64,000 nt of DNA, from NCBI RefSeq assembly GCF_002723915.1, contig NZ_BEWL01000003.1:124001-188000 (forward strand), read 5' to 3'. Source of the DNA: Gluconobacter albidus. GTDB taxonomy: Bacteria; Pseudomonadota; Alphaproteobacteria; Acetobacterales; Acetobacteraceae. The notes beneath the pieces were generated by a model. That model was not told the origin of the DNA, made no database searches, and saw only the letters and a program-made list of their open reading frames with translations. How positions within the stretch are numbered: position 1 is the first letter of the stretch; each line of letters begins with the position of its first letter. Shown here in pieces: positions 16,318-24,229 of this stretch. The position numbers and the translations under genes are program-made.

Positions 16318-17888
16318 CCCCCGCCTGAGGCCTGGGCCGCCTTCTTGCCGTTGGGAGACAGCAGGAAACACAGCGGCACCACAAACAGCGCAATCACGCC
16401 GATCCAGTCAAAAACCTCGTTATAGGCCAGCATGGCGACCTGAGAGGTGAACTCCCGGAAGGTCTGGTAGAGGGCGAATTTATGCGCCTGCGCGGCCGGG
16501 AACCCGTGCGCCTCAGCGACCTTCTGCGCATTGGCGATATAGGAATTGAGGCCCGGATTGGCCGCCGTCATGTGATCCGTGACATAGGTCTGATGACGCT
16601 GCCGGGTCTCGATGATCGCCGCCGTCGCCAGAGAGATGGCGAGGGAGCCGACATAGTTCCGGGCCATCGAGAACAGGGCGGACGCATCGGCATTCAGTTC
16701 GCGCGGCAAGGTCGAGTACGCGATCGTCGAAATCGGCACGAACAGGAATGCCAGCGAGGCCGTCTGGCTGATGCGGTAGAGCATCAGATGTCTGAAATCA
16801 ATCGCGGCATAGAGGTTCGAAGCCTGGAACATCGCCATGCCCATCGCGAAAAACCCGAACGCGATCAGATATCGCATCTGGATGAACTTCATCAGGATGC
16901 CCACGATCGGGATCAGACAGATCACCGCAACACCGCCCGGCGCCAGAAGCAGACCCGAGGTGGTCGCGGTATAGTCGAGAACCTGCTGGGCAAACTGCGG
17001 CACGACAATCGCCGAGGCATAGAGCGTCGCCCCCACCATCGAGATCAGCAGCGTGCCGACCGCGAAGTTGCGATCCCTGAAAACCGACAGGCGCACAAGC
17101 GGGTTCTTCGCATAACACAGCCACAGAATGGCTCCGACAACACCGATCACACCCAGCACGGCCATGGTGGTGATGAAGGGCGAGCCGAACCAGTCGTCAT
17201 CCTCACCACGATCGCACATGACTTCGAGACAGCCGAGGCCCAGCGTAATCAGACTGATGCCGATCACGTCCACCTTCTCGCGCTTCATGCGCTCCCACGG
17301 CGGGTCCTCGACGAAAGCCGTCACCGCCATGACCGTCAGGATGCCGAAGGGCACGTTGACGAAGAAAATCCAGCGCCAGGAGAAATTATCGGTCAGATAT
17401 CCCCCCAGCATCGGGCCCAGAACCGGGCCAACAATGGTGGCAATGGCAGTCAGGCCGAACGCGGCCCCGCGTTTTTCAGGCGGGAACGTATCCAGGATGA
17501 TGGACTGCTGGCTGGGTTGCAGACCGCCCCCGAAGAAGCCCTGCATGAGCCGGAACACCACCAGCATCGGCAGCGATGTCGCCAGTCCGCACAGGAAGGA
17601 CGAGACGGTGAACATCGTGATGCAGATCAGGAAGTAGCGTTTGCGGCCAAAGAACCGCGACAGCCAGCCCGAAATCGTCAGCACGATGCCGTTCGCCACC
17701 AGATAGGACGTCAGCGCCCAGGTGGCGTCATCATACGAACTGCCGAGCGATCCCGCGATATGCGGCAGCGCCACGTTGACGATGGTGGTGTCCAGCACCT
17801 CCATGAAAGCCGCCAGCGTGACCGTGACGGCCACAAGCCACGGATTGTGACTGGGTTTCCAGTCCTGATGCCCGGCAGTATCGCTCAT
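16311..17888 (-). CDS. DHA2-family (EmrB/QacA-like) multidrug efflux permease
   Basis: 525 residues with about 14 hydrophobic helices. MFS drug-exporter motifs are visible: MEVLDTTIVNVALPHIAGSLG near the start (motif D1) and GWLSRFFGRKRYFL (motif A), plus GPVLGPMLGGYLTD (motif C). It is the inner-membrane proton/drug antiporter of an EmrAB-TolC type tripartite system. Its start overlaps the end of the EmrA-like gene by 4 bp (ATGA). Confidence 0.92.
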   Translation of the reverse strand: MSDTAGHQDWKPSHNPWLVAVTVTLAAFMEVLDTTIVNVALPHIAGSLGSSYDDATWALTSYLVANGIVLTISGWLSRFFGRKRYFLICITMFTVSSFLCGLATSLPMLVVFRLMQGFFGGGLQPSQQSIILDTFPPEKRGAAFGLTAIATIVGPVLGPMLGGYLTDNFSWRWIFFVNVPFGILTVMAVTAFVEDPPWERMKREKVDVIGISLITLGLGCLEVMCDRGEDDDWFGSPFITTMAVLGVIGVVGAILWLCYAKNPLVRLSVFRDRNFAVGTLLISMVGATLYASAIVVPQFAQQVLDYTATTSGLLLAPGGVAVICLIPIVGILMKFIQMRYLIAFGFFAMGMAMFQASNLYAAIDFRHLMLYRISQTASLAFLFVPISTIAYSTLPRELNADASALFSMARNYVGSLAISLATAAIIETRQRHQTYVTDHMTAANPGLNSYIANAQKVAEAHGFPAAQAHKFALYQTFREFTSQVAMLAYNEVFDWIGVIALFVVPLCFLLSPNGKKAAQASGGGH

Positions 17889-18991
17889 TTCACATAAACC
17901 GTCGGCTCGACAGACAGGCCAAGGGCCAGCGGAAGGTTCGGATCAAGCCCGCTGTCCACCACGATCTTGACCGGGATGCGCTGCACCGTTTTCACGAAGT
18001 TTCCGGTCGCGTTTTCAGGAGGGAAGGCGCTGAAGGATTCACCTGAGCCAAGCTGGATGGAATCCACATGGCCATGCAGTTTGAGCTGCGGATAGGCATC
18101 GACGTCGATATCCACCTTCTGCCCGGGACGCATGTGGGTGAGCTGCGTTTCCTTGTAGTTCGCCACGATCCAGACTTCCGGCTCGACGATGGAGAACATC
18201 TCCTGCCCGACCTGCATGTAATCACCACGCTCGACGTTACGCTGGGAAATCCAGCCGTCATGCGGAGCGCGGACTTCCGTCCATTCGAGGTTCAGGCGGG
18301 CCTGCGTCAGCTCTGCATTGGCGGATGCGAGGGATGCCTGTTCCTGCGTGACACGGGCATCGGCACTGGCCACGTTTTCCTTGACCGGCTCGGCCTGCGT
18401 CAGCTGACCCTGCGCCTGAAGGACGCGGGCTTTCGCCTGATCCAGCGCGGCGCGGGCATAGTCGATATCCTGCTGCGACGTAGCAGCACGGGCCACCGAA
18501 CGCTGGCGACGGTAATCGGCTTCGGCCTTGATAAGTTCCGCCTGAACGGCAGCGAGGTTGCCCTGCGCCGTGACGAGCTGTCCGGGGAAGTTCTTGTGCG
18601 CCACGGCCAGCATGAGCTGATAGGCGTCAATATTGGCCTTCGCCTGGGACACGGCGGCTTCGGCCTTGTTCAGGGAAGCGGCATAGTCCCGGCTATCGAT
18701 TCTCACGAGCAGGTCACCGGCGTGGACGAACTGGTTATCGTTCACCAGAAGCTGCGTAACGTACCCGTTGACGTGAGGGGCTATGGCGATCTTGCGACCG
18801 GCCGTGTAGGCGTCATCCGTCTCGATATTGTTGCGGGTCAGGAAAAGATAGGCCCCGATACCCACGAGAACCAGAACCACCAGCAGGATCAACGCGATCC
18901 GGACAAGGGGATTGCGCTTTTTCTGCGGCTTTCCGTTCTTGTCGGATGTCGTGCCATCCTGCGCGTGATCGGCCTGATCGCCTTGCGCCAT
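17885..18991 (-). CDS. EmrA/HlyD-type membrane fusion protein
   Basis: 368 residues: a charged cytoplasmic head, one membrane helix (about 28-50), the biotinyl-lipoyl segment around IAPHVNGYVTQLLVNDNQFV, a long coiled coil rich in Ala, Gln and Glu, and the barrel region (VRAPHDGWISQRNVERGDYM). It connects the EmrB-like permease to the outer-membrane channel. It is the first gene of the pump operon; operator 2 lies 77 bp upstream of its start. Confidence 0.93.
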   Translation of the reverse strand: MAQGDQADHAQDGTTSDKNGKPQKKRNPLVRIALILLVVLVLVGIGAYLFLTRNNIETDDAYTAGRKIAIAPHVNGYVTQLLVNDNQFVHAGDLLVRIDSRDYAASLNKAEAAVSQAKANIDAYQLMLAVAHKNFPGQLVTAQGNLAAVQAELIKAEADYRRQRSVARAATSQQDIDYARAALDQAKARVLQAQGQLTQAEPVKENVASADARVTQEQASLASANAELTQARLNLEWTEVRAPHDGWISQRNVERGDYMQVGQEMFSIVEPEVWIVANYKETQLTHMRPGQKVDIDVDAYPQLKLHGHVDSIQLGSGESFSAFPPENATGNFVKTVQRIPVKIVVDSGLDPNLPLALGLSVEPTVYVK

Positions 18992-19067
18992 AATGTTTTT
19001 CTCGCTTTGAAAACAGGTCTGTCAGATCGTGACCGGGTTGACTGTGCAGGGCCTGAAACCCTCGTAC

Positions 19068-19086
19068 TGACCGATCGGTTCGGTCA
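19068..19086. promoter_or_regulatory. TetR operator 2: TGACCGA-N5-TCGGTCA palindrome
   Basis: TGACCGATCGGTTCGGTCA upstream of the EmrA-like gene has exactly the same 7-bp arms as operator 1 near 15.59 kb; only one base in the spacer differs (A/C to T/C context). This supports joint control of the pump and channel genes by the TetR protein encoded between them. Confidence 0.75.
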
Positions 19087-19152
19087 TCCATGACATATCG
19101 TCTCGCGGGCTTCAAGCTGGAAAAAACTGATCCGTTTCCAATTGTCCGTTCT

Positions 19153-20643
19153 TCACGCGTCCGGACGCCCGCAAAAATCCCGCAGCCGCGCGAGACCCTC
19201 TTCGAACCGCTCCCGTTCGATCTCTCCCTGCGCGCTGTCCCCCAGCCGCAGCAGCCAGGACGGGTGGGCAAGCGCCAGACGCTGGACGGCATTTTCGCCC
19301 TCTCCCGCCGTCCAGAGCGTTCCGCGTCTCTCTGCCATCGCCCTGCCCGGACCATCCAGCGCCTTCAGCGCCGTAGCCCCCAGCGAGACGATGAGTCTGG
19401 GCCGGACCAGCGCAATTTCCTGTTCCAGCCAGGGGCGGCAGGCCGCCACATGCGCCTCATCCGGGCTCTGATGAATGCGGCGCCGCCCCTGAAGACGAAA
19501 ACGGAAATGCTTGACCGCGTTTGTCAGATACAGCGTGCTGCGCTCGACCCCGACCTTTTCCAGCGCCTCCTGCAACACCTGTCCCGCCGGGCCAACGAAG
19601 GGCCGCCCCGCCAGATCCTCCTGATCGCCCGGCTGCTCGCCAACGACCATGATCCGCGCCTCAACCGGCCCCTCCCCGACGACAGCCTGCGTGGCCGCAC
19701 AGTGCAGCGGACACGCGGTGCAGCTCCGAATTTTCGCAGCCAGATCTTCAGGCGTATGCGAAAGCGGCTGGAGTGGAAGACTGTCACGGGAGCGCAGGCG
19801 TTCGTGAAAGGCCGGAGCCGGCAGAGGCACCTGTTCGGCCATCATCCGGACGCGCGCCTCGGCCCCGGCCACAAGCTGCGGGATCAGGCGCGTTTCGGGC
19901 AGGTTTTTCCAGTAGCGACCCGGCATCTCACGGCGCATGGCTTTCGTGCGGACGCGGGCGGGATTGAACGTGGAGGCATAATAGGTGTTCCACAAATCCC
20001 CAAAGCCGTCATCCAGCTCCGGCTGTTCGCAGGGTTCAAAGGAGTAGGCCAGATCCTTCCCGTCCCAGCAGATGGAACCGCGCGGGGTCAGGATCATCCA
20101 GTCCATGTCCGTAAAGCGCTTCGAGAAGAAGGGCGCGATGCGTTCGAGAATATGGTGCTGCGGCTCGAACCAGGCGAGGAACCGCCGACGCCCGCTGCCC
20201 TCCCCCCCGACCTGTGCGGGCAGTTCGCGAAAGCGGACGAAGGCCGTCATCTTGTGACAGTCCTGCCGGTTCTGCCGGATCATGATCCGCGCTTTTGCGA
20301 TATCGGCATCCGTCGCCACATCCAGCAGATGCGGATTGCCCTGAACGCGCCATGCGATCCGGTAAGCGAGCGCGAACCGGCCAGGATCGGAATGGCACAG
20401 CATGTCCCGCAGCAGCGCGATGCACGACGCGCGCAATGTCACGCTTTTCAGGACCGGCCCCTCCGTCAGCGCTACCATGCCGTCGCTGTCATTGGTCTGT
20501 TGCCCGAACAGATCCGTCTCGCCTCCCCTCATCCGCCAGTCGAGGACCTCGGGCGGAATCGCACGCTGCAAAGCCGCGCGCGCCATCTCCCGCCAAGGCT
20601 CGAATACGGCGCTGTCCTCAAGAGTCAGGACGTAGCGCGTCAC
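19153..20643 (-). CDS. DUF4130-UdgX fusion: uracil-DNA-binding/glycosylase superfamily protein
   Basis: 496 residues. Residues about 1-255 are a DUF4130 (TIGR03915-type) domain: MTAFVRFRELPAQ, FLAWFEPQHHILERIAPFF, DWMILTPRGSICWDG. Residues about 300-495 are a UdgX-type glycosylase: cluster cysteines CTACPLHC (308-315), GEQPGDQED (335-343), FVGPAGQ, and the UdgX-specific loop GRRRIHQSP, whose His391 corresponds to the histidine that forms a covalent bond with uracil-DNA in Mycobacterium UdgX, then HPSWLLR (460-466). The GTG start overlaps the upstream radical SAM stop as GTGA. This arrangement suggests a DNA-damage response; the SOS-type box is upstream of the operon. The exact substrate is unknown. 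Confidence 0.88.
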   Translation of the reverse strand: MTRYVLTLEDSAVFEPWREMARAALQRAIPPEVLDWRMRGGETDLFGQQTNDSDGMVALTEGPVLKSVTLRASCIALLRDMLCHSDPGRFALAYRIAWRVQGNPHLLDVATDADIAKARIMIRQNRQDCHKMTAFVRFRELPAQVGGEGSGRRRFLAWFEPQHHILERIAPFFSKRFTDMDWMILTPRGSICWDGKDLAYSFEPCEQPELDDGFGDLWNTYYASTFNPARVRTKAMRREMPGRYWKNLPETRLIPQLVAGAEARVRMMAEQVPLPAPAFHERLRSRDSLPLQPLSHTPEDLAAKIRSCTACPLHCAATQAVVGEGPVEARIMVVGEQPGDQEDLAGRPFVGPAGQVLQEALEKVGVERSTLYLTNAVKHFRFRLQGRRRIHQSPDEAHVAACRPWLEQEIALVRPRLIVSLGATALKALDGPGRAMAERRGTLWTAGEGENAVQRLALAHPSWLLRLGDSAQGEIERERFEEGLARLRDFCGRPDA

Positions 20644-21872
20644 AAAAGATTCATCTGTTGGGGGGCGGGGCTGAACAGGCTGCGCAGGTCGTGCCGGTCG
20701 GTCAGACGGGCGGGACTCCAGCCCGGCGTCTGCACGAAGGGCCGGACCTTGCGGATGGACACGTTCAGCCGCGCCAGATCCTCCAGCCGTACGGCCTGAT
20801 GCCGCCGCGCCCTGAGAATGGCCGCTACGGCCTTCACCCCCAGCCCCGGCACCCGCAGCAGCATCTCCTTCGGCGCCCGGTTCAGATCCAGCGGAAACAA
20901 CGCCCGGTTATCCAGCGCCCAGGCCAGCTTGGGGTCCAGCTCCAGATCGAGCATCCCGTCCGCACGCCCGGCCGTCAGTTCCCCGAAAGCAAATCCGTAG
21001 AACCGGAACAGCCAGTCCGCCTGATAGAGCCTGTGCTCGCGCTGAAGCGGCGGACTTGTCGCCGGCAGGAGGGCGGATGCATCAGGAATAGGACTGAAAG
21101 CGGAATAATAGACGCGCCGCAGCCCGTAAGAGCCGTAAAGATTGGCGCTGCTGGCCAGAACATCCTGATCGGATGCCGCATCAGCCCCCACGATCATCTG
21201 CGTGCTCTGCCCCCCCGGCGAAAACCGTTCGGCCCGGCGCCCGGTATGGCTGCGGTCCTTGCCCGCGTCGATCTTCAGCCGCATCTCCCCCATGGCCTGC
21301 CGGATACCCCCCGCCTTTTTCTGCGGCGCATACTGCTCCAGCCCGGCCACGGTCGGCATTTCCACATTGATCGACAACCGGTCCGCATAGCGCCCCGCCT
21401 CTTCCAGCAGACGCGGCGACGCATCTGGGATGGTCTTGAGATGGATATAGCCCCGGAACCCGTGCTTCAGCCGCAGATCCCGCGCCACCTGCACAAGCTG
21501 CTCCATCGTGTGGTCAGACGAGCGGATAATGCCCGAAGACAGGAACAGCCCCTCGATGCAGTTCCGCCGGTAGAATTCCAGCGTGAGCCACACGACTTCC
21601 TCGGGTGTAAAGCGCGCGCGCTCCACATTCGAGGACGACCGGTTGATGCAATAGGCACAGTCATAGACGCAGAAATTGGTCAGCAGGATCTTGAGCAGCG
21701 ACACGCACCGCCCGTCCGGCGTATAGGAATGACAGATCCCGTTTCCCGTGGTGGAGCCAAGCCCCCCGCTCTTTGCGGAATCCCGACGCGTCGAGCCGCT
21801 CGACGCGCAGGAGGCATCGTATTTCGCCGCATCAGAGAGAATCGCCAGTCTCTGGGAGAGTGTTTTCTTCAT
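20640..21872 (-). CDS. Putative DNA modification/repair radical SAM protein
   Basis: 410 residues. The radical SAM cluster motif is CVYDCAYC (Cys 68, 72, 75), embedded in LLTNFCVYDCAYCINRSSSN; a helix-hairpin-helix DNA-binding motif lies near the C-terminus (LNRAPKEMLLRVPGLGVKAVAAIL, partly shown). This is the family of TIGR03916, described as a partner of the TIGR03914/TIGR03915 proteins, which here are fused in the next gene. The biochemical reaction is unknown. ATG 21872 is directly downstream of a GTTC-N7-GTTC box, so expression is likely SOS-induced. Confidence 0.88.
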   Translation of the reverse strand: MKKTLSQRLAILSDAAKYDASCASSGSTRRDSAKSGGLGSTTGNGICHSYTPDGRCVSLLKILLTNFCVYDCAYCINRSSSNVERARFTPEEVVWLTLEFYRRNCIEGLFLSSGIIRSSDHTMEQLVQVARDLRLKHGFRGYIHLKTIPDASPRLLEEAGRYADRLSINVEMPTVAGLEQYAPQKKAGGIRQAMGEMRLKIDAGKDRSHTGRRAERFSPGGQSTQMIVGADAASDQDVLASSANLYGSYGLRRVYYSAFSPIPDASALLPATSPPLQREHRLYQADWLFRFYGFAFGELTAGRADGMLDLELDPKLAWALDNRALFPLDLNRAPKEMLLRVPGLGVKAVAAILRARRHQAVRLEDLARLNVSIRKVRPFVQTPGWSPARLTDRHDLRSLFSPAPQQMNLL

Positions 21873-21877
21873 GCTGC

Positions 21878-21892
21878 GTTCTTATTTCGTTC
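21878..21892. promoter_or_regulatory. LexA-type SOS box GTTC-N7-GTTC before the repair operon
   Basis: GTTCTTATTTCGTTC, an exact match to the alphaproteobacterial LexA consensus GTTC-N7-GTTC with an AT-rich spacer. It ends 6 bases upstream of the ATG of the radical SAM gene (minus strand), where a possible -10 hexamer also lies, so LexA would block transcription. The second half-site is also part of an inverted repeat CGTTCC-N7-GGAACG (21888-21906). Confidence 0.7.
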
Positions 21893-21944
21893 CAGATGAC
21901 GGAACGCAAGAGAAACCGTGAAATTAACCTCTTGTTTCCCGGTA

Positions 21945-21996
21945 TTCCGTTATTTTTGAAGGGCTTTTTTTAACGGAACCGATTCAGCTTCCGTTA
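21945..21996 (+). repeat. Three TTCCGTTA motifs upstream of flagellin
   Basis: TTCCGTTA occurs at 21945-21952 and 21989-21996 on the plus strand and as TAACGGAA at 21971-21978. The first and second copies form an imperfectly spaced hairpin around a T-rich stretch. They lie 55-106 bases before the flagellin start, where a regulator or mRNA leader structure could act; no regulator is identified. Confidence 0.5.
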
Positions 21997-22050
21997 ACCA
22001 CTCCCCCCTATCCTGAGGTCGCAAACCTGCACCGACGGAGAACAGATTCA

Positions 22051-23550
22051 ATGTCATTGTCCATCAATACGAACACTGCGGCAATGGCCGCACTCCAGAG
22101 CCTCAATCAGACGACGGCTGACCTGAACAAGACCGAAAACACGGTCTCTACCGGCAAGTCCGTCAACACGGCGTCCGATAATCCCGCACTGTATTCCATT
22201 GCCCAGAACATGACCGCCCAGATCTCGACCCTGTCGGGCGTCTCCACGGGCCTCCAGTTCTCCGCTCAGGTGTTGAACACAGCAACGACGGGTCTGTCGA
22301 GCATTTCGAGCGCCCTTCAGTCTCTCGCCACCACCATCGGCACGAACACGACAGGCGTCGACAACTCGACCCTGAACGATGCCATCACCAAGACGCTGGC
22401 CTCCATCGACTCCGCCGCTACGGGCGCGAAGTTCCAGGGCGTAAACCTGCTCTCAGGCCAGACAGGCAACGGCACGACCTATACGAGCCTGTCGACCGCC
22501 ATGGACGCACAGGGCTCCACGTTCACGCAGAACGGCTTCAACGTAACCTCCGCCGGCCTGGGCCTGACGAACCTGAGCATGGACACGGCGGGCATGGATA
22601 TTGCCCTGGGAAGCACAAATTACACCGGCTCCCAGTCTCTTCAACTGAGCAGCGTACCTGCGGTTGCATCGACAGGAACAGGAACGGCTGCGACCGCCGC
22701 CATGGGAACTGCAACGGACCCGCTGGTGAGCTACAACTTCGTCATGGATGAAGCCGGCACGAAGGCCGATGCGCTTACGGCACTCAATTCTGCTGTAGGG
22801 GGCGGTACCGGCTTCAGTCTCGATACCAACGGCAAGCTGACAAACAGCACAGCTGGAACCACATCAACCACAGCCTCGGATGGCTCAGTGACGTTTTCTC
22901 TGGCCAATGGCAAGAGCGTCGTGGCCTCGAAGGACGGCAATGGCAACGCGGTCTACACCGTTACGACAGGAACGGACGCAAACGGCAATGCAACGGCCAA
23001 GACCGTAATCTCCGATGTTGATCTCAGCGGCGCAACGGGCAACGCGACTGCCACAACGACCGGCTCCCCGAGCCAGCTCATGGTCAACAAGACCAACCTG
23101 CTCACACAGGCCATGCAGTATCAGGGCTTTGCCGTAAGCCGTGATTCTGACAACCACCTGACGGTTGCCGGTAACAACCTCGACACGTCGAGTGCGGCCT
23201 TAACTGCGGCCACTACGGCCAATACCCTTAACAAGGATGCAACACCGCCGGCTATCACAGCCGTCACCGGCGCTGCCGTTGTGAGCGCCGTCGTGCAGTC
23301 TGCGATCTCAAGCGTGACGCGCACTGCGGCTTCGATTGGTTATTCCAGCACGACGATTTCCAACCTTCAGACCACGACGTCCAGCCTGTCCGACGCCCTG
23401 ACAACGGGTGTTGGCGCGCTGACGGATGCCGATCTGGCAGCCGAGAGCGCCAAGCTGACCTCGCTTCAGACGAAGCAGCAGCTCGCTGTTCAGTCGCTGT
23501 CGATTGCGAACTCGCAGTCGTCCACCCTGCTCAGCCTCTTCCGCGGCTGA
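22051..23550 (+). CDS. Flagellin
   Basis: 499 residues. The N-terminal helix domain starts MSLSINTNTAAMAALQSLNQ and continues with STGKSVNTASDNPALYSIAQ, and the C-terminal helix ends QLAVQSLSIANSQSSTLLSLF, the two conserved spoke regions of the flagellar filament protein. The central 250 residues are low in charge, rich in Thr, Ala, Ser and Gly, and likely form the outer domain. GGAG is 9 bases before ATG. flaF follows 130 bp downstream. No other flagellar structural gene is in the window. Confidence 0.96.
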   Translation: MSLSINTNTAAMAALQSLNQTTADLNKTENTVSTGKSVNTASDNPALYSIAQNMTAQISTLSGVSTGLQFSAQVLNTATTGLSSISSALQSLATTIGTNTTGVDNSTLNDAITKTLASIDSAATGAKFQGVNLLSGQTGNGTTYTSLSTAMDAQGSTFTQNGFNVTSAGLGLTNLSMDTAGMDIALGSTNYTGSQSLQLSSVPAVASTGTGTAATAAMGTATDPLVSYNFVMDEAGTKADALTALNSAVGGGTGFSLDTNGKLTNSTAGTTSTTASDGSVTFSLANGKSVVASKDGNGNAVYTVTTGTDANGNATAKTVISDVDLSGATGNATATTTGSPSQLMVNKTNLLTQAMQYQGFAVSRDSDNHLTVAGNNLDTSSAALTAATTANTLNKDATPPAITAVTGAAVVSAVVQSAISSVTRTAASIGYSSTTISNLQTTTSSLSDALTTGVGALTDADLAAESAKLTSLQTKQQLAVQSLSIANSQSSTLLSLFRG

Positions 23551-23560
23551 TCAGGTTTCT

Positions 23561-23588
23561 GGAGGGGGCCGGTCATCCGGCCCCCTCC
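23561..23588 (+). terminator. Strong GC hairpin after flagellin
   Basis: GGAGGGGGCCGG (23561-23572) pairs perfectly with CCGGCCCCCTCC (23577-23588) over a four-base loop. It has no U-run, so it could be a partial terminator or an mRNA-stabilising 3' structure for the highly expressed flagellin transcript. Confidence 0.6.
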
Positions 23589-23683
23589 AGATCCCCCCCT
23601 GCCACGGCAGGACTGCTCCAGAAGCCTGATGCCTTTCCCGCACAGGCTTTCGAAACAGTCTTTCCCGAAAGGAGTTTGCCTCC

Positions 23684-24106
23684 GTGACCTATGCAGCCTC
23701 ACAGTACCAGAAACAGTCCGGAAGCTATCTGTCCTCCCGGGAAGTCGAGGTTATGGCGTTCCGGCACGTCAATACGCTGCTGACGCAGGCGAAAGATCAT
23801 GAAAAGAAGGTCGCGGCGCTGGCAGCCAATCTGAAGCTGTGGAGCATCCTGTCCCTGAGCGTCGAACGGGTCGATTGCCCCCTTCCGCCCGTGCTGCGCG
23901 ATGACATTCTCAAGGTCGGGTCGTGGTCCATGCGCTATTCCAATGCGGCCTTCAACGCACCGAAAGACCTGCAGCCCCTCGTCGATGTCAACAACGACAT
24001 GATCGAAGGTCTGTCCACGGAACCCGCGCCTTATGCCATGACGCCGTCTGCGTCTCAGGCCTATGGCGGGTCGGCCACGAAATCCTCTCTGGAACTCGTC
24101 GGCTGA
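23684..24106 (+). CDS. flaF: Flagellar biosynthesis regulator FlaF
   Basis: 140 residues of the FlaF family, which in Caulobacter promotes flagellin synthesis or secretion in opposition to FlbT. The tract KLWSILSLSVERVDCPLPPVLRDDILKVGSWSMRYS covers residues about 50-85 and is typical. It begins with GTG and lies downstream of flagellin. The last 35 residues (Pro/Ser/Tyr-rich) extend beyond the conserved core. flbT is not adjacent. Confidence 0.9.
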   Translation: MTYAASQYQKQSGSYLSSREVEVMAFRHVNTLLTQAKDHEKKVAALAANLKLWSILSLSVERVDCPLPPVLRDDILKVGSWSMRYSNAAFNAPKDLQPLVDVNNDMIEGLSTEPAPYAMTPSASQAYGGSATKSSLELVG

Positions 24107-24137
24107 GCGTTTCCGGCGACGGAGCATTTCCCAACTG

Positions 24138-24172
24138 AAAAAAGGGCGCCGGTTCAGCCAGGCGCCCTTTTT
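24138..24172. terminator. Bidirectional intrinsic terminator after flaF
   Basis: AAAAAAGGGCGCC (24138-24150) pairs with GGCGCCCTTTTT (24161-24172), giving a GC stem followed by a T-run on the plus strand and an equivalent structure on the minus strand. It ends flaF and also the convergent M1-peptidase transcript reading from the other side. Confidence 0.85.
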
Positions 24173-24229
24173 CATGCTCCGAAGCAGAACCATGCGAGGC
24201 GGTACCGTGCCTCGCATGTCGTCACAATC

